Below are positions 1 to 10,935 of a stretch of DNA of 64,000 nucleotides, piece by piece. Position numbers and translations under genes: made by a program. Each line of letters starts with the position of its first letter. Within the stretch, counting starts at the first letter, position 1. Below the pieces are notes generated by a model that saw only the letters and a list, made by a program, of their open reading frames with translations, did not search any database and was not told the DNA's origin. The stretch covers positions 26,764,198 through 26,828,197 of the forward strand of contig CM075937.1 in the NCBI GenBank assembly GCA_038030265.1, written 5' to 3'. This DNA comes from Corythucha ciliata. Taxonomy: Eukaryota; Arthropoda; Insecta; Hemiptera; Tingidae.

Positions 1-450
1 TTCCTTCAAGTCAAGGTAGCCTTCAACTCGAAGAAGTTTCATAAATACGAAAACTTGTCAAGGAAGGCTTCTCAAGGACGCCTTGACTCAGGAAGCTTCA
101 AGGAACGTTCGGGTCACAGTTATAAATATTTAAGTTACCGACAATTTCTTATTTTTTAATTAATTTTGATAATTTCTTGGTTAACCCTTCAATGTACACA
201 AAACCAACATACTTCTTAACAGAACTATTACTACTACTATTTATTTACTGGTCTTATTTGCAAAATATCAGTGGTCGGATTTGTTACACGACTAGTTTCT
301 TTATCACAGCCTGGTTTATGAGCGCATTAGGATTATTATTACGCCTAAACATGCACTTCAATTGGTCCAAATTTTCTTCATGGAACTCCACATCACTTAA
401 CCGAAGCATCCTACTTATATAATTATTAATAAAATTTATTTTATGCCTAT
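1..450. other. Unassigned A+T-rich sequence
   Basis: I see no gene or recognised repeat. The first 120 bases contain short inverted motifs built from CTTCAAGGAAGG-like blocks. The rest is A+T-rich, and the short open frames show no family motifs. Confidence 0.5.
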
Positions 451-457
451 AGGGGTG

Positions 458-560
458 CGATGATAAGTAATTTAATCACCGATCTGACGCGTTTTCCCTC
501 GTTGAGGTGCGTCAAAAACGAACCGGTTTCGGCTGCTCGCCATCTTCAGCGTACGCGGAA
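458..560 (-). repeat. Penelope-like terminal-repeat fragment
   Basis: This block matches the foldback at 14000-14212: both share the AACCGGTTTCGGCTGCTCGC core and flanking GTTGAGG and GTCAAAAACG blocks. Only one arm is present here. It carries the hammerhead core annotated separately. Assignment to Penelope-like elements is inferred from that core and from the PLE reading frame next to the related copy. Confidence 0.6.
521..549 (-). ncRNA. Hammerhead ribozyme core (PLE type)
   Basis: Read on the minus strand, the block holds CUGAAGA, a short stem II (GGC/GCC around a GAGCA loop), then GAAACCGGUU. This is the CUGANGA...GAAA...UH hammerhead core. Stem III is the minimal self-complementary ACCGGU, as in Penelope-like and retrozyme hammerheads. 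The flanks can form a short stem I (ACG with CGU, then GCG with CGC after an internal loop). Cleavage is predicted after position 521. Confidence 0.6.
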
Positions 561-564
561 GACA

Positions 565-1660
565 GACAATTCGGGTTTCCTCGAAATATCCATGAATACC
601 GATTTGGAGGGTGGAGGCGTTGACTGTGAGCGTATTAGCTAGCGGTCATCCATCGTCCTGTTGTGCTTAAGTTCTGTTCAGCTTTTTCGTGGGCATCCTG
701 CCAGGTTTTCCCCATTATCAATGAGGAAGTTTCATGGGTCAGAACTTATTAATAAATATATGTATTTTTTAAGGTTATTAACGCTAAAATAGAGCATAAA
801 TCGTAATCCGTTCGTAAAATAACCCAACAGTTGATAAAACGCGATTTTTGAAGTTTAAGGTCATTTCAAACACGCCAACTAGCATGTTTGTGTCATTTGC
901 GCCTTCCGAAAAAAATTCGCCTGTAACCGTTGCTGTTCGAGAGCGGTTTGTTGTGTATCTTTGCCTTATTTTCTACTAGAGCTCTCCAATAATAAAATAA
1001 TGGATGATAAACAGATAAGCTATCTAGAGGCATGAAAGGGACAGAGAACACAAGAAATATTACGTTGAGGAAAATGTTCGTTTTGGCGGATTTCAAATGT
1101 GCCATCTTTTGTTAAGAAATAAAAAATATTTCTGAAGGGTTTTAAATTTTTATATTTTATTTACGTGGAAGTATTTATATGCCTAATTGAAAAAAAAAAA
1201 TTCTTGGAAAATGTGAAACTTCCTCAGTACAGCTAGAAATTACGTATTTGGTTTCAAAAAACAATGGGGAACGGCACGAAAAATTTTTATTAATTTTTTA
1301 CAAGTGAGAATGACATTATTTACTCAGAGTTACTAGATTCATGATGTTGTATTCCTCTTTTTCAGTTACAATATCAACGGTGGGGGATGCAGAATTTTGT
1401 TAAAAATTAATTGTATTAGTAGTTATTGTTTTATTTTCTAAACATTGTATTGTTATCTGAAGACCTGAAGTAACAGTCCAATTAGTGGTTGGTGCTTCTG
1501 AAGGTTGAAGGTCTATAAAAATGAAGGTCCTATCTAGCATTTCGATGGGCGAGGGGAAAAGGTAAAAATTACGTAGCGATTCTTTGCGACTAAACTGGTA
1601 ATAACCACTGGTTCACTGGCTCTTGGTTGCCATCTGACTTAATGAGCAGATCCGATACTG
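565..1660. other. Unassigned sequence, no gene seen
   Basis: This stretch is A+T-rich with homopolymer runs. I find no long frame with recognisable motifs, no inverted termini and no tandem repeat. Confidence 0.5.
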
Positions 1661-1724
1661 TAGAATAGACCTTGAGTACTTCTGCCTACCTGGGTCACCT
1701 CCAGCCAATTGGATGTCATTTTTG

Positions 1725-1780
1725 GGAAGACAGACAATGTGGGCTCCTACGGCTACAGCTTTATACATGCATTACAATTC
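1725..1780 (+). repeat. Fragment of the foldback family seen at 14 kb
   Basis: The segment with AGACAGACAATGTGGGCTCC followed by TACGGCTACAGCTTTATACA corresponds to the right arm of the foldback at 14000-14212. It abuts the 3' end of the Gypsy integrase frame and may mark an insertion there. Confidence 0.55.
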
Positions 1781-1796
1781 AAGAATTCAAAACAGT

Positions 1797-3383
1797 TCAT
1801 TTGGGGCAAGGAGTCGAAAAATATGGAGGATTAAAAACTATCAACCCTGGGAACAAGTTCCAAAACACGACAATTCGACCACTGTGTGTCGCGGTTGGTG
1901 TTGCTTTTGGACTTGAAGTTCCTTGTGACGTACTTGTCGATGAAGATGATGAGGATGTCGGCGTGCCATAATGGCTCGATGTTGGAGTTGAGGGTGAGGT
2001 TTTCTGAGTTGGAGTGAGATGATCCTCTGCAGTCGGAGTCTCGTTTTTTGTTATACTGCCCTCGTTGACAGGTGACCGTGTGAGGGTCGTGTCGGCCGAC
2101 GTCTCATTGTTGTTTGGCAGAAGAAATGCTGGCTTGACTCTGTCCAGTGATACTCGTACACTGCGATTGGGTAAGTAGATTTTTATCGTTTTCTTGTCCC
2201 TTTCGAGTACTTTATGTGGTCCCGTATAGGTAGGGCGAAATGGCTTCTTTCCTTGTTCGTCTCGCCTGAAGACGTGTAAACTGTTGTGCAGTTCTTTACT
2301 CACAAATGAGCGTTGTTGACTTTCGCGAGTTTGTGCCATTTCTTGTTTTAATAGTCGAATGAGGTCGTCCGGTGGTGTGGCATTTTTTGAAGGCATGAAG
2401 TATTCGCCGGGAAGTCGCAAGGGTTGTCCGTAGAGAAGTTCTGCAGTTCTCTTTGCTTCGTCTTGTCTGACTGCTGAGCGGAGTCCGAGCAAGACGCTAG
2501 GCAGAATTTTTGTCCACTGGTTTTTGGTATTGAGGCGAGCAGTCAGCGCTGTTTTCAGTGTCCGGTGCCATCGTTCTATTGTGCCGTTGGCTTGTGGGTG
2601 GTAAGGTGTCGTACGGATGCGTTGTATTCCGAAAAGTTTCATTAATTCCGAGAAGAGGTGTGATTCAAATTGTCTTCCCTGGTCCGTCGTTATCCTTAAT
2701 GGTACGCCAAATCGAGATATCCAGTGTGCGACAAATGCTTGTGCGACGGTGGTCGCTTCGATGTTGGAAAGTGGAATCGCTTGGGGCCAATGGCTGAAGC
2801 GGTCGATCATTGTTAAACAATACATTTTTCCTTCTGACGGTGGCAAGGGTCCGATCAGGTCGAGGTGGACGTGTTCGATTTTTGTTGAGGGTTGGAAAGT
2901 TCCGACAGGGGGGACGGTGTGCTTGTTGACCTTGCTTTGTTGGCAGGGAATGCAAGTCTTTGCCCAGTTTCCCACATCTTTTTGAATTTCCGGCCAAAAG
3001 AACCGTTGAGTGACGAGTAGGCGTGTTGCCCGTATGCCCGGGAGGCTTAAATTGTGGAGTTCGTCGAACGCAGGCCGTCGGAAATCAGGTGGGAGATATG
3101 GTTGGGGGGTTCCCGTTGAAGTTTCACATGTTAGTGCGATAGTAGTCCCTGGAACTGTAATTCGGGTGAGTTTGAGATTCCCTCTTTCCTCTTCGTTCCT
3201 CTTCGTTGTTTTAGTGTGGGACCTTCCTTCTGGGCAGCGGCTAGTTTCTCGAAATTGGTAGGCATTTGAATTTCTTCGACTCGAGATAAGGTGTGAGCCA
3301 TGGTGTTGGTTTCGCCGGGGCTGTACCTGATATCGGTGGTGAATTGAGAGATGTAATTTAGCTGTCTCGTCCGTCTGGGGCAT
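1797..3383 (-). pseudogene. Gypsy integrase region
   Basis: This is the C-terminal third of the Gypsy polyprotein. The first ~65 residues of the frame are out of register with RNase H. True similarity starts just after a frameshift near 3200, where an 11-base block around CCTCTTCGTT is doubled. The order is an HHCC zinc finger (HNLSLPG...CIPCQQSK), then the catalytic core with D in HLDLIGPL, D in TTDQGRQF and E in NGTIERWHRT, then a GPY/F-like motif (YTGPHKVL). A Ser/Thr-rich tail ends in a SGRIVVFWN motif like those closing many Gypsy pol genes. All three DDE residues remain, but the upstream lesions mean no full polyprotein can be made. Confidence 0.9.
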
Positions 3384-3927
3384 TTATTTGTCGCACTTTG
3401 ATGCATGGCGTGCATCAGGGGTTTCTGATCCGTTAGAATCGTAAAATTTCGACCTTCGAGCAGTGGTTGAAATTACCTAACTGCTTCGTAGATGGCGAGC
3501 AGTTCCCTGTCGTAAGTGCTGTAGACGAACTTAGTGCACGTGAGAAAAATCCGAGTGGCTGAAATTCGCTGCCGTTTTTCTGTTGGAGGACAGCTCCCAG
3601 AGCTGAGGAGCTTGCGTCGCACTGCAGGAAGAGAGGAAGATGGTCCGCTGGGTGATTAAGCTTAGTAGCGTTTGCCAGAGTGTGCTTAGTTTGTTCACAG
3701 GCTTGTACTGTCGTTGGAGACCATGGAATCGGTGTGCGATCATTTTTCTTGGCGCCGTGTAGCAATTCGTTGAGAGGTTTTTGTGTTTCGGCGGCGTGTG
3801 GAATGTTTTTGCGGTAGAAGTTTACCATTCCTAGGAAGCGTCGGAGATCCTTGATAGCTTTAGGTTGTGGCATTTCGAGAATCGCACGGACTTTTTCTTC
3901 CAGTGGTTGAATACCTTTGGCGTTCAC
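3131..3927 (-). pseudogene. Gypsy RT thumb and RNase H region
   Basis: This stretch continues the reverse transcriptase frame after an in-frame stop. Residues shortly after 3927 give KDLRRFLGMVNFYRK, the usual RT connection. QCDASSSALGAVLQQ follows, the first catalytic Asp of RNase H. Around 3540 the frame shifts; the expected TYDRELLAIYEAVR then appears in another frame and is followed by a TAA in place of a sense codon. Beyond that, LTDQKPLMHAMH and TRQLNYISQF are RNase H blocks, lying in the frame of 3131-3415. RNase H would remove the RNA template during cDNA synthesis; this copy is broken by one shift and one stop. Confidence 0.88.
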
Positions 3928-3930
3928 TTG

Positions 3931-5121
3931 TTATCCAAGGAATTTGACGGTGGGCTGGCCCAGAACACTTTTATTCAGGTTGAGCGTGAGACCGTGTTTG
4001 TGGAGAATGGAGAAGATTTGGTGAAGGTGCTCTTCGTGTTCCCTAGGATTTTTTGATGCGACCAGAACGTCATCAATGTAGTTGAAGACGAGGGGTGAAT
4101 CTCGAAAGATGTGGTCCATAAAGCGCTGAAACGTTTGCGCTGCATTGCGGAGACCAAATGTCATCCTGGGGAACTCAAAGAGACCGAACGGTGTGATGAT
4201 GGCGGTCTTGGGAATGTCGTTCTCCGCGACGGGGATGTGATGGTACGCTCTGTTGATGTCCAGTGTTGAAAATACTTGTGCGCCGTGCAGGTGATTGGTA
4301 AAATCGTGAAGATTCGGAACGCTGTAGCGGTCTGGCTGCGTGATTGCGTTTAGACGACGGTAATCGCCACAAGGACGTATTGAGCCATCCTTTTTTAGCA
4401 CGACGTGAAGTGGGCTTGACCACGGACTGCGTGATGGGCGACAGATTCCTTCCTCCATCATGCGCCGGAATTCCTCTTTAGCAGCGCGGTACTTCTCGGG
4501 TGGAAGGCGTCGGGCTTTCGCTGAGACGGGTGGACCAGTCGTCTCGATATAATGTTTGATGTCTCCTTCTGCTTTCGCCTTAATAGGCGTAGGTAGAAGT
4601 AGGTTTGACAATTTTTGAAGAAGGTGGCCGTATGGTGCTCCAATTGGCATTGTTGAAAGTTGTGGTGAGGCTTTTCTCGCCGTAATCCCATGGATCTGCA
4701 TTTGTGTGATTTGGTCGATTAGTCGCTTCCTGGTTAGATCTACGGCTAAGTTGTGGTGTTTTAAAAAATCCGCGCCGAGTATGGCGCTTGAAACATCGGC
4801 TACCACAAAGGTCCATTTGAAAGGTCTGCGAAGTCCCAGGTCGAGAGTTCGGTGTTGATTGCCATAAGTAGCAATAGGAGAACCGTTCGCTGCGTAAAGT
4901 TTGTAATTTTGATTCACGTGACTCGCTCGGTTTTTAGGAAGAACGGAGATGGCCGCGCCGGTGTCAATTAGGAATTTCTCCTTGGTCTGGAGGTCATGGA
5001 CGTAGAGACGGGGAGATTGGACGTCGTTGGCGGTGGAGTCCGTTTTTGCCACCGCCGGGACTAGTTTCCCGATGTCGTGGCATTGTTTGTGCCTTGGGAC
5101 CAACTGCAGAGCTGGGCACAT
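3931..5121 (-). pseudogene. Gypsy protease and reverse transcriptase
   Basis: The first ~110 residues are a retroviral-type aspartic protease, with FLIDTGAAISVLP as active site and ILGADFLKHH as the later GAD/flap partner. The reverse transcriptase follows: PWSSPLHVVLKKDGSIRPC, then DYRRLN, VFSTLDINRAYHHIPV, the FGLRNAAQTFQRFMD block and the catalytic FNYIDDVLVAS. The frame ends at a TAA (3931-3933) directly after VKFLG, where relatives have a sense codon. The next part continues in the same frame, so a single substitution broke it. The upstream gag overlap lies in a different frame. Confidence 0.92.
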
Positions 5122-5264
5122 TTCCGAGCATTCGCCGCGAATAGTAGTAGCCGAATTTGCGGGGAAATAACCACAGCTTCCTGGGCGTTCTCGAGCGCGA
5201 CTGAGTCGTCGCCGTTTCCTCGCTCGTCTCGTGTGGACGTCATCCCGCGGCCGAAGGCTGTCAA
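5061..5264 (-). pseudogene. Gag remnant: both ends joined by an internal deletion
   Basis: The short frame starts just inside the primer-binding site. Its N-terminal third (EAVVISPQIRL) resembles the start of insect Gypsy Gag proteins. Near 5150 it jumps to a segment with ARKCAQLCSW, the zinc-knuckle-like end that normally precedes protease. The several hundred residues of capsid expected between them are missing, so an internal deletion is inferred. It overlaps the protease frame in another register. Confidence 0.65.
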
Positions 5265-5282
5265 ATCACGTCGGGGTCACCA
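5261..5282 (-). promoter_or_regulatory. Gypsy primer-binding site, tRNA-Trp type
   Basis: The plus strand matches the 3' end of insect tRNA-Trp including CCA (ends CACGTCGGGGTCACCA). On the element strand it reads TGGTGACCCCGACGTG, complementary to that tRNA. It is one base from the CA that should end the 5' LTR. This would prime minus-strand cDNA synthesis. Confidence 0.85.
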
Positions 5283-5283
5283 A

Positions 5284-6180
5284 TGTCGAGGTTATTGGTT
5301 TTGATCCCTCGATCAGAAGGTCTCGACTATATTTAGTAGGCGTGATCGGGTACGACAGGAAAACTACTACCGACGGGGTACGAGCCCGCCGAGCAGTATC
5401 TTGAAGGTAGAGGATGAAAAGGGTACGAGCCTTTTCTTCCTCAGGGAGTGGCCAAAGTGGTACGAGCACTTTGAAGCCGAAGCGAGGTTAGGAGGACCTT
5501 CCAAGGGTACAAGCTTTGGTAGGTCGGAAAGAGGTAAAGAGAAGAAAGTGAGATCGTATTGGAAGTGATCTGTTTTATTATGCGTTCTTGGGGGGTTGTC
5601 TTAGTATCTACGTACACTCAATTCGATGAGAACATATTTACAATTTGATGAGAACTCAGCAATTATATACATACAGTTCGAAAGAAAGTTTTAACATGAT
5701 TCTTAAAGTCCCGGTGTTAAACAGTGATAAGGAGTGATAACAGAATAACGGAAGTGGCTCCAGGTGAGGCTGCGTAGCTTGGCATCTCCAGCAGTTCGAG
5801 AACTTGTGGGTTGGAGCGCCGGTGCTTGAATCGATGTTGTTTTCCGTTACATGAGGTTCTCTGATAGGTTACCTTTTTTCTAGCGGTATATTTGAATATG
5901 GTTCTTACAAGTCGTAACAAAAAGTAAAAAGTGAAGAAGAAAAAAATGTATTCATATTTTATTTTTAGGTGTTTGGCTTTTTTCTTCTTCTACTTCTTCG
6001 TTCAAATAAAATATTGATCAATTTGTATGGCTTAAAAACTAACATTATTAATAAAGAAAAAAATTATTTACGTAAAATGTTTCTAATTTTCTTGGCGCCT
6101 ACATAACTACTTCTCAGCATTCGCGCGCATGTTTTTATTCATAGTTTTGCATCTATTGTAAATTACAAAGAGGGAAAAAC
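5284..6180. other. Probable partial Gypsy LTR, then unassigned sequence
   Basis: The LTR should begin at 5284 and extend to higher coordinates. The segment 5340-5550 has several short GGTACGAGC-type repeats. I see no second LTR copy to fix its outer edge. At 5967-6000 a GGCTTTTTTCTTCTTCTACT block also occurs at 34632-34660. Confidence 0.4.
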
Positions 6181-6189
6181 GTGAAATTA

Positions 6190-6839
6190 TGGCTTTTCAA
6201 AAAGAAATACGGTACTCTTCATGGATCCAGGTGAAATCAATGTTCTCCAAAGCTGAATGAATGAGGCTAAACTGAACGTCTGGACAAAGGAAAGAATACC
6301 AGGAATCTTGGAGCATTTTCCGAGTAGCATGCGCAACAGCTTTGACGAGTAATTCAGATGGATACGATAATAATTTGGAGGTTTCTGAAAATTCTTTTCT
6401 GGATATGAAAAGACAGGCTAACGCGACGCCAAGAGAGAAAATTCACTGATGCAAGAGTCGCACTTATCAAGTCGTAGCCTCGTAGGCCGTGGCCTCATTG
6501 GCAACTTCGTCGTCTGGAAGACATAATGATGTTGTCTCGATTTCTTGGTACAAATTCGATCGTGCCTCGCATTGTGCGCCATTCGAAGGAATTTTGAACG
6601 ATTCAGATAGCTTTTTTTGTGTGTTAGTTCCTTGAAGTAAATCACCGAGGTCACCTAGAAAATCAGTAGTGTTGTCATCTTCACAGTTGGAATTTTCAGC
6701 CCATGGGACGTTTATTATTTATGAGGACGGTTTTGAATGCCGCTTGAAATTGGGAGGACGAGGGGTTGACTTTTGAACCGTAATGCTGACGAACCTCGCA
6801 GAACAAATTTTCAATAGGATCCTGATTTAGGTTTCTCAT
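6190..6839 (-). pseudogene. P-element (THAP9-like) transposase C-terminal remnant
   Basis: P-element transposases are GTP-dependent enzymes with an RNase H-like core split by an insertion. From 6839 downward the minus strand gives RNLNQDPIENLFCEVRQHYG, then NPSSSQFQAAFKTVL, the conserved C-terminal block of P/THAP9 proteins. A TGA follows at 6698-6696. The next frame stays open for about 76 codons (NCEDDNTTDFLGDLGDLL). A KCDSC motif and a YPSELLVKAVAHA block follow in further frames, in family order. The THAP domain and catalytic core are absent; the match stops just short of the repeat at 6862. Confidence 0.75.
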
Positions 6840-6861
6840 AATTGAATAATTAAACACAAAT

Positions 6862-7092
6862 TAGATACGTAGCCGTAGTTGCCTACGTTGTCAGTCATAC
6901 CTCGTTGAGGAGTGTCCAAGACAAACCGGTTTCGCCTGTTCGGCATACTGAAAACTTTCAGTAGACTTTCAAACACTGAAGATTTTTGTTTTTGTTGATT
7001 TTGTTTTTGTTGACGCTGTTTGAAGACGTTGTTTTTGTTGATTTTTGAAGTTTTTGTTAACTGACAACGTAGGCAACTACGGCTACGTATGT
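6862..7092. repeat. Foldback element related to the 14-kb family
   Basis: The ends are inverted copies of a block running through CGTAGCCGTAGTTGCCTACG and GTTGTCAGT. The left arm has a diverged AAACCGGTTTCGCCTG segment matching the hammerhead region of the 14-kb foldback, but here the CUGANGA box is lost. The middle holds TTTTTGTTGA-type repeats. Confidence 0.6.
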
Positions 7093-7119
7093 AATTTGTA
7101 TTATTGCACGCCTTGTATA

Positions 7120-7256
7120 CAGGGTGTCCAAAAAATAGAGGGCAATATTTCTCCCGGTGATTCTGCACTTCAAATGGGTTAAAACGACCCCTATTGACCG
7201 TAGTCTGATTCTCATTATTTTCCGAAATATTCAGGATTAAACCTACTTTTTGATTT

Positions 7257-7301
<45 letters not shown>

Positions 7302-8395
7302 TGGAAAAGTAGCCGTTGCATAGTAACCGGAGGCTTCAAGGTCAAATCTGACTGTACCATTGAAAGCAACGGACTTACTTCTATTAGAATTCAGGCATTT
7401 CATTCAATTTTTATTCACAAGTGCTCAGATATCCAGCCACAAAGTCAAACTTGTTCAAAATTCAATCCATGTTCACGACACTTCGAAGTTGGATTGCTCC
7501 TCAACAGGTGCTTTCAGAGATGACATTTTTTCAGAAAAGTTGGCGCATAGTATCACCATGAAAATTGTATTTTTAGATCACCTTCTTGTAGGGACTTTTT
7601 TCTAGAAATGTCATTCGTACTTGAAAAACACGAGACACCTATTGATTTCTGACGTAGTTTTATTGACATAAATCTCAAACTTGGTGACGGAAAAATGGAA
7701 AAAGGGCAAAAAAACAATAACGCACACACACAAAAAAGGGAAAAATGTACAAAAGAAAAAAAGGAGAAATTTTCATAAGGAGAAACTCTTAGTTTTCATA
7801 TTATTGATTATTATTATTCGTTTTTAATAAATATTATCAAAATTAAATAAAAAATACATCACAACATTATTATGAAAAAAATATTTAAAAAATAATAAAT
7901 AAAATAATAATAATAATAAATAACATTCATTTCATTTCTTGCTTATTTTCCTGTTTTACTTATTTATTTTGTTATTATTACTATTTTTTTTCCATTTCTG
8001 TGACACCAATTTTGAGATTTATGTCATCATCGAAAGCACCTGTTGAGGAGCAATTCAGCTTCGAAGTGTCGTGAACATGGGTTGAATTTTGAACAAGTTT
8101 GACTTTGTTGTAGGATATCTGAGCACGTATGGAGCAAAATGAAATGGAATGCCTAAATTCTAATAGAAAAAAGTCCACTCTTTACAATGGTACCGTCAGA
8201 TTTGACCTTAGAGCCTCCGGTTACTATGCAACGGCCACTTTTCCACGAAAAGGAAGGCAAAACCAAAAAGTACTTAAATCCTGAATATCTCGGAAAATAA
8301 TGAGAATCGGACTATGGTCAATAGGGGTCGTTTTAACCCATTTGAAGTGCCGATTCACCGGGCGAAATATTGTCCTCTATTTTTTGAACACCCTA
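7120..8395. mobile_element. TA-flanked MITE with ~400-bp inverted repeats
   Basis: The left end is TA-CAGGGTGTCCAAAAAATAG; the right end is its inverse (CTATTTTTTGAACACCCTA-TA). Inverted similarity runs inward for about 400 bp on each side, covering the AACCGGAGGC and CAACAGGTGC blocks. A 40-T run sits at 7261-7300. I see no transposase frame. The CAGGGTG end and TA target fit Tc1/mariner-type transposition, as in the other elements of this family in the window. Confidence 0.8.
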
Positions 8396-8777
8396 TACAA
8401 CGATGTTACTAATCCTAATAAATAATTAAACCCGTTTTGTTCAAAAACTTCCACAAGTCCATGCATTTAAAATTTTCAATCCATCCATGCTCTCCCTTTT
8501 CCCCAATAAAATAAGATTCAATAAATTTTGGAACAAGACTTTTCCAAAATTTTGGTGGGGGCCTGTTGCTGTTAATCAGGTAGTTGGAGGCTTGAACAGT
8601 GATCTATGATAGAAGTTGCCATTTAAACTATCGAAAAGTGAATCCATTGTTTTGAAAAATGAGCAGTGTGGCTAGCTTCCTTCGGCATTCTACCTTAAAA
8701 CTAATTTTGACAACATAAAAACAAATAATTGAAAGTACTAAAAAAAAAAAAAAAAAATTGGGACGAAACATATCTGG

Positions 8778-8905
8778 CGAAACAAACGATTGGGGTCATG
8801 TGTGCCGTTGCGTGAAGTTGGTGGCACATATGATGTATTTTCTTATAAATAAATGTTTTGCATGGCTAAACAAACGAAAATTTTAGCTAACATCCCACTT
8901 GTCGC
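8778..8905 (+). repeat. Copy of an AACAAACG-rich repeat family
   Basis: It contains CGAAACAAACGATTGGGGTC, then a hairpin block (GTGTGCCG...GGCACA) and GGCTAAACAAACGAAAATTT. The same blocks recur at 18381-18530, 17335-17400 and (inverted) 9796-9876, so this is a dispersed short element. Confidence 0.6.
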
Positions 8906-9790
8906 AAAATGAAAAAGTAAAAAAGATGTTTTATTTGTCGAGTCAGCAAGATTTTTGAAAGTCGAAATAGGAGCTGAGGGATAAGGAGGGCCGCGCCCTT
9001 CCGTCGTCTGAAAGTAAGCCGCTAGAGAGCGAGAGAAGCCAAAAAGTGAAGTAAAAGGATATAGATTTGGAAAGAAAGAGAAAAGAATGAGGACGTTCAT
9101 AATTTTGAGTAAGATAATTACCGTCCGGTAACAAACGACGAGTTACACAACCTCTTCTGGTGCTCTCCTCTCTATCGCTCGCGGGTTTTTTGGTACTTTT
9201 CGCTCGTGCAGTTATAGTATATTGTACACCTAGGCATGAAAGGCATACTTTTCCGGGCCGAGAAAAAAAGTGGCTAGCCGAGACGCAGTCGAGGCTGACC
9301 ATTTTTCGAGGCCCAGGATACGCCTTTCTGCCGAGGTGCACCCATGATTTTTTATCATGGAAGAAATCAATAAATTAGTATTGAGTCTGTGAGTGGGAAC
9401 GTCATCGGTCTGTGTGGAGGAGTGAGGAGAGGTGTGTTGCGTGTCAACGAGAGGAACCCCTGCAGGAATAGAAATGTGCTAGCCATCCGAAGCTCATCTT
9501 GGCGGCAAATTTTGCCAAAAATTTTCATGCCTAGACATGAAAATCGTATTTTCATGACAGTTAAGAGTCATGAAAGCACGCGTTTTCACATTGAGTAGGA
9601 TAAAAAATAAATTTCGTACGTGAATTAATATTAAAAAATCGTCGTGTTGAAAAGGGCAACGTTAAGAGCCCTTCTAATAACTATTTTTTCGAACCCAATC
9701 GGAACATCGGTCACCGCATCATTGTCGTTAAGGTGAGTTCCTCTGCCCCAATTCCCATTTCTTGAAAAATACAGTCCCCTTCGAACGATA
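8905..9790. other. Unassigned sequence
   Basis: No protein motif is evident in any frame. A small palindrome, CATGCCTAGACATG, lies near 9526. A related CCTAGGCATGAAAGGC block lies near 9229. Confidence 0.45.
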
Positions 9791-9795
9791 CTAAT

Positions 9796-9876
9796 CAACA
9801 TATTCAGACAGAACGTCGTTTGTTTACATTTGTTTAGCCCAAATTTTTGTTTGTTTAGCCCTGCAACGTACATTAA
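9796..9876 (-). repeat. Second copy of the AACAAACG-rich family
   Basis: The reverse complement carries GGGCTAAACAAACAAAAATT and AACAAACGACGTTCTGTCTG, matching 18455-18520. The adjoining A-run (9874-9895) may be its end. Confidence 0.6.
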
Positions 9877-9956
9877 AAAAAAAAAAAAAAAAAAATCGCT
9901 TCGGCAGCTGGCGGTCGGAAAGAGTGCATTTCATTTTGTATACGGATACCCTAAGC

Positions 9957-10828
9957 CAGTGGTGTCAAACTCAAATTCTCGGCGGGCCATTACTTGGAAA
10001 TTGTAGGGCCCTGGCGGGCCGCTTGACTTTTACCCCCCCCCTTCCAACGTTATGCAACACAAACTAGAATTAGGTACTCGAGTATAAGGAAGTTTACTAA
10101 TTAAATAATGAATTTTCAGGACAATTTTTTTTGTTTCCTGCAGAGCGACCTATTATGCCTTGTCTAGCTCTCCCATAGTTGTTTAGTAAAATTTTCTCAC
10201 CCTCTTTAAATTTTGGGGGTACGGTTCACCTATGTATGGACTTACGGAGTATGCAGTATTCAAGAAGCGGTTAACGAGATAGTGGGCCATCACGATACAT
10301 TTTTACAGGCAATGTCACGAGAAATCTCTTCAAAAACATATGGTCTTAGCGAAAATTAATCACGGAACAGGTGTTTCCAATGAAATTGTGCGCGATATTG
10401 TAAGAAAAATCGTGTACATTATCATTAAAAACGCCTGTTCCGTGATTAATTTTCATTAGGATCTCATGATTTTGAAGAGATGACTCGCGATATTGCATGG
10501 AAAATTGTTTCATGTGAATGGGGCTTTAACCCTCCCTCACAAACCATGTGTTATGCATCTGTGGATTTTATGCATCATATCAAAACGCTTCATTTTTCGA
10601 AGGAATAAATTTTTTTGGTTGAGTAGACTTCACAGAACGCATACATAGAGCTTTTGAACACACTTTGGAGCAGGAGAATTTTTTCAAATTAATTTTATAT
10701 TTACCAGCAACTATCGACAGCCGGTTCCAAAAAATAAAGAAATAAAAATACCCAGGGGTGCTCGCGGGCCGCATAAAAGATGCTCGCGGTCCACATGCGG
10801 CCCGCGGGCCGCAAGTTTGACACCCCTG
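9957..10828. mobile_element. hAT-type nonautonomous element
   Basis: The ends are CAGTGGTGTCAAACTC and its inverse (AGTTTGACACCCCTG), the classic hAT terminus. Flanking 8-mers CCCTAAGC (9949-9956) and GCCTAAGC (10829-10836) agree at 7 of 8 positions, as expected for an old 8-bp target duplication. Both ends continue into GGCGGGCC/GGCCCGC blocks. Inside, 10310-10500 contains an inverted pair around GTGATTAATTTTC. It carries no transposase frame, so it would need an enzyme in trans. Confidence 0.85.
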
Positions 10829-10935
10829 GCCTAAGCCGTCCCAGAAGTAGTAATGTTGAGACCATGATTTGTTTCGTTAATTTTTGACCCTTCCTTGTAC
10901 TGTTTGCTGCCGGGTTTGTTTAAGCTGAGCATAAT

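Larger units (their letters stand above)
1797..5284 (-). mobile_element. Decayed Ty3/Gypsy retrotransposon
   Basis: In element order (minus strand) it holds a primer-binding site, the two ends of gag joined by a deletion, protease, reverse transcriptase, RNase H and integrase. A long terminal repeat should end in CA at 5284, one base from the primer site. I could not find its outer edge, nor a matching 3' LTR near 1.4-1.8 kb. One in-frame stop, at least two frameshifts and the gag deletion make it inactive. The tRNA-Trp-type primer site fits Gypsy lineages such as CsRn1; that clade call is inference. Confidence 0.85.

Noticed and set aside
5261..5282. Match to the 3' end of tRNA-Trp, possible tRNA gene
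   Set aside because: Only the last 22 bases including CCA match. Nuclear tRNA genes do not encode CCA, and the spot is right for a retrotransposon primer site.
6925..6955. AAACCGGTTTCGCC as a further hammerhead
   Set aside because: The CUGANGA box is replaced by UUCAGUA.
6836..7403. Open frames with long Lys runs, possible Lys-rich protein
   Set aside because: They are created by the 40-T run at 7261-7300 inside a MITE; no motif lies on either side.
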